From: a bacterium
Lineage (GTDB): Bacteria; Vulcanimicrobiota; Vulcanimicrobiia; Vulcanimicrobiales; SCRA01
Direction: 5' to 3'
NCBI GenBank assembly: GCA_028869325.1
Contig: JAGWST010000536.1
Span: forward strand, 1-6,312
Length of the DNA: 6,312 bases
A program made the translations under genes and the position numbers. The notes under the pieces are model-generated. The model was not told the origin of the DNA and searched no databases. It was given only the letters and a program-made list of their open reading frames with translations. Shown one piece after another: positions 6,029 through 6,312 of the stretch (position 1 is its first letter; each line of letters opens with the position of its first letter).

Positions 6029-6312
6029 CTACGAAGCAGCCTGGATGTCGTTCGTGGCTCGGTGGTGACGCGCCGTGAAGCGCGGCAGCCGTTTGCGCAT
6101 CTTCTCCGGCAAGATCGCGTCGATAGCGTCGTCGACGGTGATGATGCCGACCATGATGCCCTCGTCGTCCACCACGGGAACGGCCAGCAGATCGTAGCGC
6201 GCGATCGTGCGGGCAACATCGTCCGCGTTCTGCTCGGGATGGACGGTCACGACGTCGGTCTCCATGATCGATTCGATCGTCGCCTCCGGCGAGGCGAGGA
6301 TCAGCTGGCGCA
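6029..6312 (-). CDS. CBS-domain protein, MgtE_N/CBS-like (N-terminal part outside window)
   Basis: Only the C-terminal 93 residues are visible; the frame stays open through position 6312, and the ATG at 6265 is internal to a CBS motif, not a start. The visible part begins RQLILASPEATIESIMETDV, then covers a CBS domain with the strand-turn-strand YDLLAVPVVDDEG followed by GIITVDDAIDAI. It ends with a basic tail (PEKMRKRLPRF). The pattern (two-part 'LL..SP...I..IM..DV', 'D..VAR....YDLLA.PVVD..G...G..T.DD') matches the CBS pair of the MgtE magnesium channel's cytosolic region, in which CBS domains sense Mg2+ and sometimes nucleotides. There is no membrane helix after the CBS domain, so this is not a full MgtE. 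The transporter gene follows 14 bp downstream, so the protein probably regulates or senses for it (inference). An upstream MgtE_N or PRC-barrel domain is expected but not visible. Confidence 0.88.
   Translation of the reverse strand, partial: RQLILASPEATIESIMETDVVTVHPEQNADDVARTIARYDLLAVPVVDDEGIMVGIITVDDAIDAILPEKMRKRLPRFTARHHRATNDIQAAS

Noticed and set aside
5400..6068. 222-codon + strand frame opposite the transporter
   Set aside because: The product is an acidic and His-rich low-complexity chain antisense to clear membrane helices; a shadow frame.
4516..6219. 567-codon open frame on the - strand
   Set aside because: It lies in another frame of the same strand as the Nramp-related gene and encodes an Arg/His-rich low-complexity product; the transporter frame is the real one.

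Overview
The window is a compact, high-GC (about two-thirds G+C by eye) bacterial chromosomal segment. Codon third positions are strongly G/C, gaps between genes are very short, and there are no RNA genes, insertion sequences or CRISPR arrays. The combination of a GSI-alpha-type glutamine synthetase-like protein, a PucR/CdaR-type regulator, an Nramp-related transporter with 'DVGG/SPW' motifs paired with an MgtE_N/CBS-type protein, and a soluble GAF histidine kinase fits a high-GC, Terrabacteria-like lineage such as Actinomycetota, Chloroflexota or an uncultured group like Eremiobacterota. This placement is inference from gene types, not a phylogenetic result.

Layout. Positions 1-1692 (+) hold the 3' part of a soluble sensor histidine kinase with at least two tandem GAF domains, HisKA and HATPase. 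It ends one base from the end of a convergent operon. That operon (-) runs from about 4248 down to 1694. It encodes a PucR-type transcriptional regulator (3037-4248), followed 20 bases later by a type I glutamine synthetase-like enzyme (1694-3016). Divergent from the regulator is a small four-helix membrane protein (+, 4310-4639). It converges on a second minus-strand operon (6312 to 4662): the C-terminal part of a CBS-domain protein of the MgtE_N/CBS kind, then an Nramp-related metal transporter 14 bases downstream.

How the genes may work together. The regulator and the glutamine synthetase-like enzyme look like a nitrogen or amine metabolism unit under its own regulator. The CBS protein and the transporter look like a split magnesium (or Mg/Mn) uptake module, in which the MgtE-like cytosolic sensor is a separate protein beside an unrelated permease. 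The points most worth a second look are: (i) the glutamine synthetase keeps its metal ligands but has substitutions at several normally near-invariant substrate and transition-state positions; (ii) the transporter has lost the canonical Nramp DPGN and MPH motifs; (iii) the small membrane protein has conserved-looking histidines; (iv) the divergent start region is unusually tight, with a CATG that could begin genes on both strands.
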